From Patiria pectinifera (Eukaryota; Echinodermata; Asteroidea; Valvatida; Asterinidae), in assembly GCA_029964075.1 (NCBI GenBank), contig CM057135.1, positions 28,137,366 through 28,201,365 on the forward strand: 64,000 nt of DNA. Direction: 5' to 3'. A program made the position numbers and the translations under genes. Numbering within the stretch: position 1 is the first letter of the stretch; the number at the start of each line of letters is the position of its first letter. The notes beneath the pieces are model-generated. The model was not told where the DNA came from and did not search any database. It saw only the letters and a program-made list of their open reading frames with translations. Positions 1 to 13,000 of this stretch are shown piece by piece.

Positions 1-1022
1 AGTTGCAGTTCCCAATGGTTGTGAGGGCGACGCGGCCCTGTCAGTCTCGGCAGACAACGCCTGCAATGCCATCAGAGACATCGTCGGTAAGTCTGGCATT
101 CTACCAGTATTATGGGCTTCTTGCGCTTACTGCCCTAGCCGTCCATCTGGTCCCCCAATCGGAGTGTTTGATAGAGAAACTCGGCTTTCTGCCCATTCTC
201 ATCATTATACTCTTGCAGAACCTACAATCCTGGCAAAATCTCGCTGGCCCCCAACCCCCCCGGCGTCCGTTCAATGTTGTCTCTCATGACACGGTGTGTG
301 CTCCATCAGCTGGAGAGAACAACATTGACTGAGGGAGCGGGGGGAGTGGGTGACCGTGGCAGGCTCAGGAAGTGTCCCAACCATTTTGGCCGGGATTGTA
401 GGTGTAGACAAATAGATAATTTAATAGCTTTTTTCCCCCTCGTGCTGCATCTCTTTGGAATTCCTTGCCTGGTGCTTGTTTTCCGCCAACCTATGATCTG
501 TCCTGTTTCAAGAGGAATATTAATTCCTTCCTTCCGTTTTCCCTGAGTACCTACTCTTCTGTTCATTTTGCTTGTAGCCCTGCACCTGGAGTGGCTTTTA
601 GCATTGTTCACAGACATGCAACTTTTCCTCGGATCCGCTGATTTCCTCGTTTTTTTTAACTTCTAATGAATGCCATTACAAATTGAACAACACTGTACAA
701 AGTGTGGTTTGGAATTGCCTCGTTTTTTTTCTAAATTCCCAGTTGCATGTCTATGTTCAGGGCAAATATGCATTAAAAAAAAGGTGTTAACTGTCGCAAT
801 TACGTTACTTTTTCTGGTCACGCTCTGTTTTTTACACAGGTTCCCTGGCCGCTTGTCACGATGTCATTCCCTTCCAGCCTTTCTATGACAAGTGCCACTT
901 TGATGTCTGTAAGTCCCTGCCTGATACCTCGGCGCGCTGCGCACACATACAAGACTACGCCCAGCGCTGCATCAACGCAGGGGTGGATGTAGGACACCAG
1001 TGGAGAATGGAGCGAAACTGCT
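1..1022 (+). CDS. Exons 1-2 of gene 1: end of a VWD module and C8 domain
   Basis: Exon 1-86 is read from base 2 ([20 protein letters not shown]...) and joins 840-1022 through a phase-1 intron. The joined peptide has the C8 pattern: [21 protein letters not shown], then regularly spaced cysteines and YAQRC, ending in WRMERNC. This repeats the layout of the second C8 at 10620-13008 ([22 protein letters not shown]), so the two are paralogous modules. The donor after 1022 is GTAAGTA. Confidence 0.8.
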
Positions 1023-4000
1023 GTAAGTATCACATAAATATTGTCCTGATAATTATTAATAATTAATAATAATAATTGTCCTAATATAGATTACCCTGGA
1101 TTGGACATTTGGGAGACATCCCCATAGAATATTTCAAACTTCAATGTCCCTAACCCAATATTCCCTTGTCCTTTTTCCACGAATTTCGGTATGTTTACTA
1201 ATTAGACCACAAGCAACAAATATAACCTAATTGCGACAATAAAATTGTGCCTCTAAAGGGGGGCTGTGACATTAGGGAGACATTAAAATGTCAAATGACA
1301 TGTCTCCCATCTTGCGAAGAAATTACGATACCGTGTCTCCTTAACGGTACCATTACACATATTTGTTTATACATGTAGTTGTAAAATTTCTCCATAATTC
1401 TGCTTGAAACAATTTTTTTGGTAATAAACCAGAATCAATAAAAAATATAAATAATTCTGTATAGAGGAAATGATGCAAGAATCATCTTGATACTACACAA
1501 TAAGTAAATCATAGGTTTATTGTCTTTGTTATGGAATGTATTGTGTCTGAGTGCCTACATGTTTATCAGAAAAGTAGGTTTCGATCCAAATGTGCAGCTT
1601 AGCCCATTGGTAACTGTACCGCCCCAAACCGCCCTGCCTTTCACTCCATGTAGCACCTGAATCCACCCGAGCACTCTATGGTTTTAAAGCCAGCCTCGGG
1701 TCGACCTTGCAACGACACAGATCAGTCGGCGACTGACTTTTCAGGATCAAGCTGTGTCTGAGCTACGACCGTCGGGAATAACTCAGTCGCCGATTTTGTG
1801 CGACCTGAGTGTAACTGCGACGATATTGAGACGATCAGTATCAGCCAGCGCTAAAAAAAAATCACCAGTCGCAAGAGTAGAAAGTTTCATCTTCTGCGAC
1901 GTGTTCCGCGACCATCACACGATTTCTCAGTTTTGTGACCTGAGCATTATTTTTCTGCTTGATGCCGACGCTTCCGTCGTGGCACAAGGAAATCGCGGGG
2001 CGACCTGAGGCCGGCTTAAGAATTCATCAGTGAATAAACACATTGTAATACAAAGTAGCACAGTTGCAAACGGGTTAATCATAACGAACCTATGTGGTGA
2101 TTGACTGTAGATTCATTTACGATGGGTTCAATATCAGAATGGATTTACAAATTCAAACGTCCCTAGTCGAATGTCAAATGTTGTCACGAGCATGGCTATT
2201 GATAACCAGTATTTTTATATTGTGTCTTAGATACTGTAATTTTATTGGTCTAGAACGTCCATGTGTCCAGTTTATAAAAATAACTATTTACTTATTGTAC
2301 CCTGTATTGCATATAAATCACATCATATACATGTACACTGCGTTGCTTATAAATTACCTCTTATACACTGTGTTGCATATCAGTTACCTCATGTAGGGCT
2401 TTCGAAAACAAATCATTGGCAAAAAAAAAAAACAATTGCCATAACGAACAGTCGTTTTACTGAACAATCTTGTGTGGACCCCATTTGTAACACTGACATT
2501 CTGTTATGGGAGACTTGACAATTGTAACTATCGTGTAACCATCACATGTTCCAGGAAGGATGGCGAGTCCCCAATTTATCACTCACCGAGTACCCAGGCC
2601 TAGAGCCTCAAGCATAACATCTCCTGCCCTTGTTTCTTCTCATTCTTCTTCGGTCTTCCATTCCTCCAGTCTTCGAATGCCCCGAGCATTCTCATTTCTC
2701 CTCCTGCATTGGGTCTTGTCCCGCGTCTTGCCTCGGTGAGCGGGTGTATGAGGACCCCAGGCGCTGCGTGACATACTGCAACGACGGCTGTGAATGTGAC
2801 GAGGGGTATTACCTGAGCAACGACCGCTGTGTGCCTGAAGACGAGTGCGGTTGCCTTATAACTCATGAGATATCGGAACTGGCAGTCATACCGGTAGGTG
2901 ATCATCACATGATTCGACAAGGGGCTTATCACAGGCGCAATCACGGGCGTCGCTAGAGGGATGGCGGGGTGTCACACCAGTGTTTGTTTTTGTCTGCAAA
3001 ATTGTCCTGTGGGCAAAATTAATTGGTCATCGGCAAATGTGATTGGATGAAGAGTACCATCTGTTGTCCGATAATGCTTATTACATGATTGTCCGCTTTG
3101 AACAGAGCAACCTATAGGAAGATAAGTGTCACCCCCCCCCCCATACACACACAAGTGTGTATTTGCCTGCAATCGGGGATCCCCTATTGCCCCTGGTTTG
3201 TTTGTACTTTAACTGTTTAGGAAGACCTCTCGTATGTTTTGTACACGAATCCAAATTGGGCCTCTCGGGAATTTGGAATCTATTGTCCTCTATTGTTCAA
3301 CGTCCCCTATTGAATGCAGAAACAAACTCATGCACATCTTCGGACACACCGGCAATCGTGGACCCCGTCTTGACCCTAGTCCTCATTCCTTGTTTCTACT
3401 CTCTTTAACTTTTTAGCAACAGCTCTCATTGGTTTTGTACACAAATTTCAATTGTGGACGTTTGGTTAATCGTGGACGTATTGTTTGTGCCCTAACCGTT
3501 TTGTCCTAGGTGATCGATTGCTGGTGTTTACATATCCCTTTAACAGTTTACAATTTGTTAAAGGGAAGATACAACATTTGCAAACATCAAAAAACTAAAT
3601 GATCAAATTATCACGAAATGTCTTACTGGATTGTTAGGAAATGACAGTCTAAAGCATCCAGTAAAGTTGTGGCTCCTGGTGTGCTGACATTTTCAAGAAA
3701 AACTGTATTTTTCCAGCGCTGGTCGGCCGACCAGCGTTGGAGAAAACTGGCTTTTTTCAAAAAGTGTTCCTACTTTTTCATATTTAGTTCGTCTGCATTT
3801 TCTTTGCAATTGATTACACACCTTTGAAGACTACAAGGCTGCTAGAGTGATTCTCTGATCTTACATTTCCCTAAAGTCTATAAATTGCTCCATTTCATCT
3901 TAAGTGGGGTCAGGGAACCAGACTACGAGAACATGATTGGTTTTCTTGGTTTTTCCAGCATCTACGAAACCAAAACGTGAAACAAGTCAGTGTAACAATA

Positions 4001-7000
4001 TTTGCTATAACATACTAATCCTCCAAATCCATTTATTTCTGAAAATTGACGCAAAAACAAATGTTGTACATTCCCTTTAAGTAGATTCAGGGAACATGAT
4101 TGAGAATGCTTTCCTGCTGAGTACGGTCTGTGTTTCTGTCTCTGTCCTGCCTTTAGGTCGGCTATATCTACATGACGGAGGGATGTGAACAGTCCTGTGA
4201 GTGCGGAGCGGACGGAACACTGACGTGCATGAACGTCACCTGCAGTGAGAATGCTGAGTGTCTGGTAGTTGACGGGGTCCAGCGGTGCGTGTGCACTGGC
4301 GATTTGGTCGGAGATGGACTGCAGTGTAACCGTGAGTACATTACATTCTTTTAAAGCCAGAGTCCATCATTTGCAGCTATCCAAAAAGTAACTGGCATAA
4401 TTATTGTTGAAAAACATACTTGGTTGAAAGATAGTAAGGGGACTAAACTCCCTGTGAAATTATTCTTTCTGGCAAGCTGTCATTGTGAAGAAATCAACAA
4501 AAGAAGGCCTTTCCAACGGTGCTAGCACCATAGGAAAATTAAAATTATTAGTTTGTTTTGTTATTCAGCAAAGCGCGCGCAAGCATTGGCACGACGCACA
4601 CGTGCGCGCGGTTGCTATAATTCGTCGAATCAGTGCGCGACATCGCGTAGCTGCAAGCGGCTCAGTGAGAACATACCTCAGACGCTGCATTCAGGCCAAT
4701 TCGAAACATGATTCAAGTAACTTTTGATTTGAAATCGAGATCCTAGAATGTTGTTTTTCTCAAAATAAACAGCTGAAGCTGAGCTGAAACTTCATCAGGT
4801 TAGCTGTTCAGCACCCTTCTTTAGATCTTGAGCACTTTTGTTGCTTCAAACGAACAAAATGCACAAATTACAAATGATGGACTAAACCTTTAACATGGTT
4901 ATTCTACTGCGCTCTACTTACCCATACGGTAAGTATTCGCTAGTAGAATCGGCCCACACTTTGGTGGAGGGGGGAATTCATTTTTTTAACCAGTTCACGT
5001 CAGATGGCATGTATACACACAAAGGGTTTGCGGTATTCGGAACTGATGAAGGATAAATACGCAATGAACTACCCACAGATGACGGCCTGAACCTGTCTAG
5101 CATCGAGGTTTTTGAAAACAATCCTGCGCATGGGTCCAATCATGTCAAAATAATCCCGGCGCAAAATGGTAAAAAAAAAAATGGAGCAATTTCTTTTAAA
5201 TGTTATTTCTGAATTGTACAATTCGGAAGTATTGTTTTAAAGCAAGTTCGGTTATTGAAATTTTTTAATGTAACATTTCAGTCAGTTCAAGAAATCTAAT
5301 TGCCTTGTTTTGTGCTTTCTCCTTTTGCAATGCAGCAAATCAGTGTGACGCCAGTCCATGTTCGAACGGTGGAACGTGCCACTTGTCCGGTATAAGCTTC
5401 GTCTGTGTGTGTGCTCGAGGCTGGTCGGGAGATACCTGCACCCAAGGTAATTATATCCATTTGCGGTTATTCGGTTTTTTTCCCTCTTGAATGACGATCT
5501 GGGTATTTTGAGGTTTTCTTTTCTTCTTCTTGTATTGTTTTTTTCTGTTACTTTAATTGAAAACTAAATTTTGATTTTCAGTTATTTCCTTTAAGCCACC
5601 CACCCACAATTGTGAAAAAAGATCGAAATTTTTTTAACATTGACCGCTCTGAATGGCCCCTTAGTCGTGTTGCAAGTGATGTTACTGATTGTTCTGTGAG
5701 TAGTGCTAGAAGAGTGGCAGAACTCACATCAGGTGACAATCGACTCCTGCATGTGGATCTTGCAAACAACACATCTGCACTTAAATATCCCAGGGTTGGG
5801 AGGGGATGCATCCAAGGTGGGGACTTTGGCTCAAACAGTCAGGTCTCGTTAAATTGTGGAGGTGCCTATAAGCCAATACTTGGTTGGTAAAAGTTTGAAG
5901 TTTCTAGAACTTTTGAAATCACTGTGACTTATTTTTGAAATGAAACACTATCCGCTCCGTTCACAAGTACCCCCTCACCGGCAAAGAAAGTACAGTTGGG
6001 GGTGACCGACCGACGCCATCTTGCCTGACTGCAATTTTGCCGCGACGCACGGCCATAGGTACCATGCCACTGCGTGCACATAGTAAATTCCCCTGGTGTA
6101 CGTGCGTCACACACAAGGAACGGTGCGCGTCAACCAGCTAAATGTCGAAAAGGGACGTCGTTGCTAGGTAAAAGGGCGCCCTCTTTCGTTGGCGCACGGA
6201 GCCCATAAAGGGGTTATCACATGTAGCAGTCCCCTCTCCCTTGTCATTGTTACATCAATAACAGTTGTTGGTGCATTGACAACATTTGCATTCAACAAAA
6301 ATTCCCAAGGATATATAACAAATGATGAAATTATGAAAAGAAATTCACTGTCAATTTTACAAATCAAGGAGTAAATGTTTAAAGTGACAAGTTACAAGGA
6401 CTTAATGATATGAGTTGACTTGTGTTGATCATGATTTGCAACTGTTGGTGGCTATTAAAACCGTTTTAAAATGGTGACTAGGTTCTGCTGTACTTGTTGC
6501 ATTGGAAGGGGTTCTATTTTTAGTTCATTGGGTCGACGGGATGTGTTTACTCTATAGTCGCGTTCCCTAATGTGGCGCACTTCGAAGCTTACCCGACTTT
6601 CCTCGTGTGGTGTTGCTAAACCTCTTTGTTGACAAACCTCAAATTCATGCAGTGAAATACTAGTACTTTTACCTTGTTAATGCTTGCTATTTGACCTCTT
6701 GTGAACAATTTCGGTTTTATAAAATTTAATCCGAAATTCAAAAACGGTGGCGTCCGGAGTGTTTCCTAACATGGCGCACTTGAATAAATCTCGGAAAATT
6801 CCAAATTAACATTTAAGAATTTCTGTAAACTTCATAAATTCTGATAAATAATTATTATCTCTACTTACCGTAATTTTCGGAATATAAGCCGCGGCTTATA
6901 CGTTGAATTTGCCCATGAAAATGTTTACTGCGGCTTATACACAGGGCGGCTTATACGCCGAGCCGTGAAGAATAACAATGATATTCAAATGTATATTTAA

Positions 7001-10000
7001 TGTACTGGTATAAGGAAAGATCTGTTGCTAAAATGAATCATCAATAAAGAAAGTCATAAACAAACCGAAAGCACGTCCAACGAAAAGGTAAAAAGTACGG
7101 CTAGCGAAAGCTGTCTCTTTGACATCGACATCGACAACCGGCAGTACATGATCCTAGTGCAGTGTTGCATGCATGCTGCATGCCTTTCCCATGGACCACA
7201 TCATTTGTTGTAATAAAGGGGTGTACTTTCTTGGGAACAATAATTACCAATATTTCTGCTGTTTAAAAACAGAAACTAATACTTTTAGGAGTTCCAAATA
7301 TTTCTCTATTCAATAATCAGTTGTTCAATGTCACAATATAATTTTTTTTCTTGAAATGTATTCAAGAAACGATGTAAAACTCAAAGCGGGGCTAAAAATC
7401 ACCCCTTACGAAATGAATGGATTCGTCCATAAAATTTTCAGCATCGTGTTGACTATTTTCGAAGAGAGTTACGATCGCAACTTGAATTTTGACGTTAGTA
7501 ATCACAACAATTTGATAAGTTTTGTTGTAAAAACGGACCTGTTTATTCTTAGGACAAAACAAATCAGCATCTGTTGCCACAAAGCAGCATTTGTAGCCTC
7601 CAGTCAGACGACACACGGTGGGTTACATACATCTCAAGTGCTGGGGAAAATGTTATCATTTGCCGGCGCTAGCCATGCTGAGACCGGACGGGGCAGCCGG
7701 TAGTAATTTCCGGTGTTTATTTCTCATCATCATTTCCATATTTGTTTGTATTATTGTAAGAGTATCAACTGTGAATGATTTGATATAACTTTTGTGGCCC
7801 TTTTTATAGCTTTCGTAGTGTAAATGGAACTGGTTCAGGGCATTTTGACTAGAATTTGGAGGCCCTACAAAATGGAAACCACTACGGTCGGTGCGGCTTA
7901 TACGCCGGTGCGGCTTATACGCCGACTTCAAATCTTAATTTGCAGATTTTTGCGTACTGCGGCTTATACGCCGCGCGGCTTATATTCCGAAAATTACGGT
8001 ACATACCCAGCCAGATGTTTGTCAGAAAAGTATTTTCTTATATTTCGGGGCATTTTCCAAGGTTTCACTTTGCACAGGAAAATAAAATCGAAAAATCACG
8101 CCAAAATAATTGTTTCTTCTGACTTTGTTACGGGTAAATTAACTCGCGATTTATGAACAGGAGTGTTTAGAACTTGATGAAATTTCACTTTCCGTGAAAT
8201 TTCAGTTAAAACTTTTGCTCTAGGTAGGCGCTACGGGCAAAAAATCAAAGTGCGCCACGTTGGGGGCCGCGCCACGTTAGGGTACATCAACAATATCAGC
8301 CATGTCACTAAACTGAGGGTGTTTGACTTGTTTTTATTTGACAGCGATCCCGTTCTGCTTGACCTATGGGGACCCCCACTATCGCACCTTTGACGGTGTC
8401 TTTTATGACTTCATGGGCGAGTGCTCCTACAGGCTGGTTGTGGATACTAATGACGCTGTGGTTTCAGTGATCCAAGTCAATCAGAGAGTGGCCAACACTT
8501 TGTACACCGCGATGAAAGAGTTGATCATAACTTATGGCGGCAGGGTATGTACAGTTGCGGCAGGTTTATAGTTGATTGGATGAAATGTTATAAATGGATG
8601 GATGTCGTTTTCATTGATTTTCGTGATTTTTTTTGATAATATGGTCATGAAAAAAATCATGGAATGTTGTTGTCCTCAAGGTGCAGAAACACCTGGGTAA
8701 GGGTTGATAAGAAAAGGGTCGTTGCGTGATGCATGTTTAAGACAACATAAGGTTGTTACAAATGAATTGGAAAACAAATTGTGGAGTCTATTTTCGAAGA
8801 AGTTATTTTATAATGAACTGGCAAAATGTCAAGAGAAGGAATTGGCAATCAACGTTTGTTTTTTTGGTGTTTTTTTTTTGTTTTTTGGTAGATTGTGTGA
8901 TATTGGTTCCTTTTAACCAGGACTACAATTTTTTCCTTCCTTTTCTTGGGTTTTTAGGAGATCAGGTTGGTGCCAGATGTGGGTGTCTTGGTAGACGGTG
9001 TGCTTCAGACTCCACCGTTTTCTACCAGAGTCGATTTAGAGACACAACAACTGGTAGTTCACCAAGTTGGCAATTACATTGTGAGTATATTTTCTTCGTC
9101 TTTTTTTTGGGGGGGGGTGTTGGGTATGTTAAATTTTAAAATGGCCTGGTAGATTAAATGTTAATGTAACCATTAAACAATATATACTACGTTAATGGGC
9201 CACTCCTCTGTTGATACTTCGTCGCCTGTTGTAATGGTATTTTTAGCAGGGAAACATCACGTTTTAACACTGGTTCACTTACATGCTTTAAATTCCTCAA
9301 TTTCTTAGGAGGTGCTATCACTCTCTTAATAGGAATTCAGGAATTCATTAAATGTTTATATGAAGAAGCAGTGTAGTGTTTACGTATATGAAAAACATTG
9401 TGTATGATGTACACAGTAGTGGCCAACTCTAAGGCTACACATTTGGGATATTTTGTCAAAATAGTGCCATGACGTTGATATAAACACGTATTATGCAAGT
9501 CACAGAGTGTAGCTGATGTCACCTTCATTAAGCCTGACGAGACTTACTGAGTGCTGGCGCCAGCCCCTAGCATGAGGGGGTGGGGGGGGGGCATAGTACC
9601 AATGAGGGACGCCCACTACCATAAAAATTACATATGTATGGCTTTGGCCATTGGGGGCCAATTGCTCGCCGAGGGGGGGGGGCATACCAGCCCTCCCCCC
9701 CCCCCTTGGCGACAGGCCTGGGCTTACTTCTGACAGTGGAGAACAAAATAATGGGTCAGAGTCTTATTGCAGCTGACAATCCATCACTTATAAGCCCACC
9801 TTGTTGTCTGTGCAGGTCGTGAAACTGCGGGATGTGTTGGATCTGAAATGGGACGGTAGACACAGTGCGGACATCGATCTGCTCAACTCTCAGGGACCCA
9901 TTTCTTACAATGGTCTGTGTGGCAATGCCAACGACGACGACACAGATGACTTTGACGATGGCAACCCTACAACGGTAGGGTTATTTACGCTTTTGTCTCA

Positions 10001-13000
10001 ATTAATTTGATTTTATGAATATATTGAACAAGCTAACGGTAAATTTGAATTATTTCGCTTTTTTTTTAAATCATTCAGTTTGAACAAAAAATGACCTTTA
10101 TTTTGTATGTAAACAGTTGCACCATTGGAAGGAAATTTAACAACCTTCAAGATTTTGTTGCTGCATTTGTTATTTAGGATACCTCATTGATGATTTTACT
10201 ATTGTTTTTTGTCCTCGATGCAGCGCAAGATTGTTTGTTTGTTTGGTGATTTTTTTAGGGGAAGGAGGAGGGATGCATGAAAATATTTTCATTTTGGTGC
10301 AGGGTCTGATACAAAAATCATATAGGTTGTGGCCAACCCTTTTTCGCATATAGCATATCTAGCAATGGCTACTCAATGTTACCCAATGTACTCAAGCAAC
10401 TAAATCAGTATTTTTGGACTGTACTTTTTGCAGACGTAGGAAGGGGAGGGGCTATTCTAATTTGTATGGGGGAGGGGTGGGGCTTCAGAGAACTGGGATG
10501 TACAGGTCACTGTATGTAAAAGTCACCGTCAGCCTCCTTTGTGTAAAGAGAACTATTATGTAACATATGTGTTTTGTTTTCCTGAGGCTTCTATATTTAT
10601 TGTTGCTTCTACCCTACAGGTTGATTCCCCGCACAACTTTGGCAATAGTCAGACGGTCGCCACGATGCCCTGTCCCCAAAGTGCAGTGGAACAACCTCAT
10701 CTGTGTAATAGTGATTCACCGTTTGGTAATGGGGAGTTTGCTGATGCAGCGTGCCAATCATTAGATATGAACCACGGTAAGTCATCCATAACCCATTCAC
10801 ATGATAAACACTGTCAGTCAAAATGGCCATTGCAAACTGGGGTCGATTCCATGAAGCTTGGGAAGCATAGAACCTTGCTTAGCACAGGGGCCAATTTCAC
10901 AAAGCTGCTTAAGCACAAAATTTGCTTAAGCACAAAAACAAAAATTGCTTAATACAATCAGGTTACCGGCCAAAACTCCATGCGATTGTTATGGAAAGTA
11001 AACAACAGCTAAATACCAGTCACAAGCAATGCGAGTTTGGGCCGGTAAACTGATTATAAAAAAAAGCAAGGTTTTGTGTGCTTAAGCAAATTTTGTGGCT
11101 AAGCAGATCTATGATTCATGGCTGTGCTAATCACAGAGTTCCGCGCTTACGATCACCATTCTGTGCTTACGGCACTAGCAGAAGCATATTCTGCTAGCCC
11201 TATAAGCACAGAATCCTTAATTATGGGACGTGTATGCCTGAGCACAAGCCAAAATATCTTGCTGACCTTTGAAATACGCTTGCCGTGAGCACAACAGTTT
11301 CAAGCAGGAGTTTTTGTTTTGTCCATGGTACCGTTATTAAGCAGAGCCAAGAAACTGGGCCCAATTTCATAGCACTGCTTAACAGTAAGCAGAAATAGAT
11401 GTGCTTACTATAGCAGAAAATCATGCTGCGGCTTAAGCACTATTTCATGCTAACAGTTGCGCGCGCATGGAGATTTCTATTGTTACGTCACTGATTTAAG
11501 CAAAGTTTTCTTCTGGGATTAAGCGTGCTTTATACTGCTTAACGGTCCCTATGAAATACATGGAGGCTCGGTAAGCACAAAGTCGGCTGTTAAGCAGCGC
11601 CATGAAATTGGGCCCTGGGCCTGGTACAAATACCAAGGAAGTAATTACCAATTACCAGCTAAAAATGTCCTGCAGCTTGTGAGGATTTTGGTGGATTCAG
11701 GATAACTCCATATTGAAAAGTGGAGGGATTTTGATTCAGGACAGCAGGCCTAGCGGTGCTGCATGATTTTGATGGAATCAGGACAACTCGTTATTGAGCA
11801 GTTGGGGGACTTTGATGGATTCAGGATCTCAACAGTTCAACTCCTTGGCTATGTGTACAAGGTATATGTACTACACTGGTGGATTCTGATGGACTCACTG
11901 GTGGATTTTGGCAGATTCAGGATACTTTCTAGTAAAAATGCTTAAGGAATTAGGGTTAAGTTGCCCAGGAGTATTCCTACTCAGCAATATTGTGCAATTG
12001 GGCCCTGCTCAATGAAATACCCTTACCCCTAAGAAGTCAGAAATTTACTGGTATCTAAACTCATTCTTCTTCTTCTTTTTTTTAAGTTGAACAAAGAAAT
12101 TGAATGGAGCGGGGTTTGAACCTATTGCTGTTCCGGTGCTCTTACCAACTGAGCTATCAAGCCCTATGTTGGCGGGCCCCTCATTTGTCAGTGTCTGTGT
12201 TCAAGAGGTGCTAAGTAAACACCATGCATTATTACAATACACCTAGCATAGAGCTGTATTAAATTACTAGAGCGCTAACTCTTCATTCTTGCGCGCGAAG
12301 ACGCTTTGAAGCCGCTCTGGGCGCAGACATTTTGAATTTATGTGCGTGTTTGTAGAACACAATCAAAATAGATGGATTGATTTTTAAAAGTGTGCTCTAA
12401 ATGCAACGCGTAAGTAGGAGATACGCAAACAATTTAAGCGCGTCATGATGGTTCAAAAAACGTTACGGCGAAAAGCATCTGCAGCGGAGGGACGCGCACA
12501 CGTTGCTCTGCTTGCGTAGAGCAAAATAAAACGCTCATTTGCTGATCGTGCGTTTCGGTTTTGGGCGTATCGGCTTCGATGACGCACCGGTATGGAATAC
12601 AAACACAGATATGCAAATAGCCGTACAAAAGCGGTACAATATGTCAAGTTTTCCATAGGTTTGTGCACAAGCATGGATGCACCCATCAGGCATTACTTTG
12701 TACATCGGGTTAGCGCTCTAGTAATTTAATATAGCTGTATGGCACCTAGTCAGTTGCCCTTTGTGGTTTTGTTGAAAACTGTTTTTTTTTCCTGTTTGAC
12801 TTTGTTCCCCTAGATGCTTTCCCCTTCCAAGACTGTACCGTGTTTGCTCCCAGGTTCCACACGGCATGCAGATATGACGTCTGTGCTATAGTCGAGGCCA
12901 ACGCTAACCTAGCTGTGCCCATTGCATGTGGAGTCATTGCCACCTATGCACAACTCTGCCAAGATCTGGGCCACACCATCAGTGAATGGAGGAGTGCAAG

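Noticed and set aside
7356-7703. 115-codon frame inside the 1.1-kb element as a transposase
   Set aside because: No DDE or HTH pattern; an overlapping minus-strand frame is equally open.
10539-10952. 137-codon open frame as a separate gene
   Set aside because: It is exon 9 of gene 1 with read-through into both introns.
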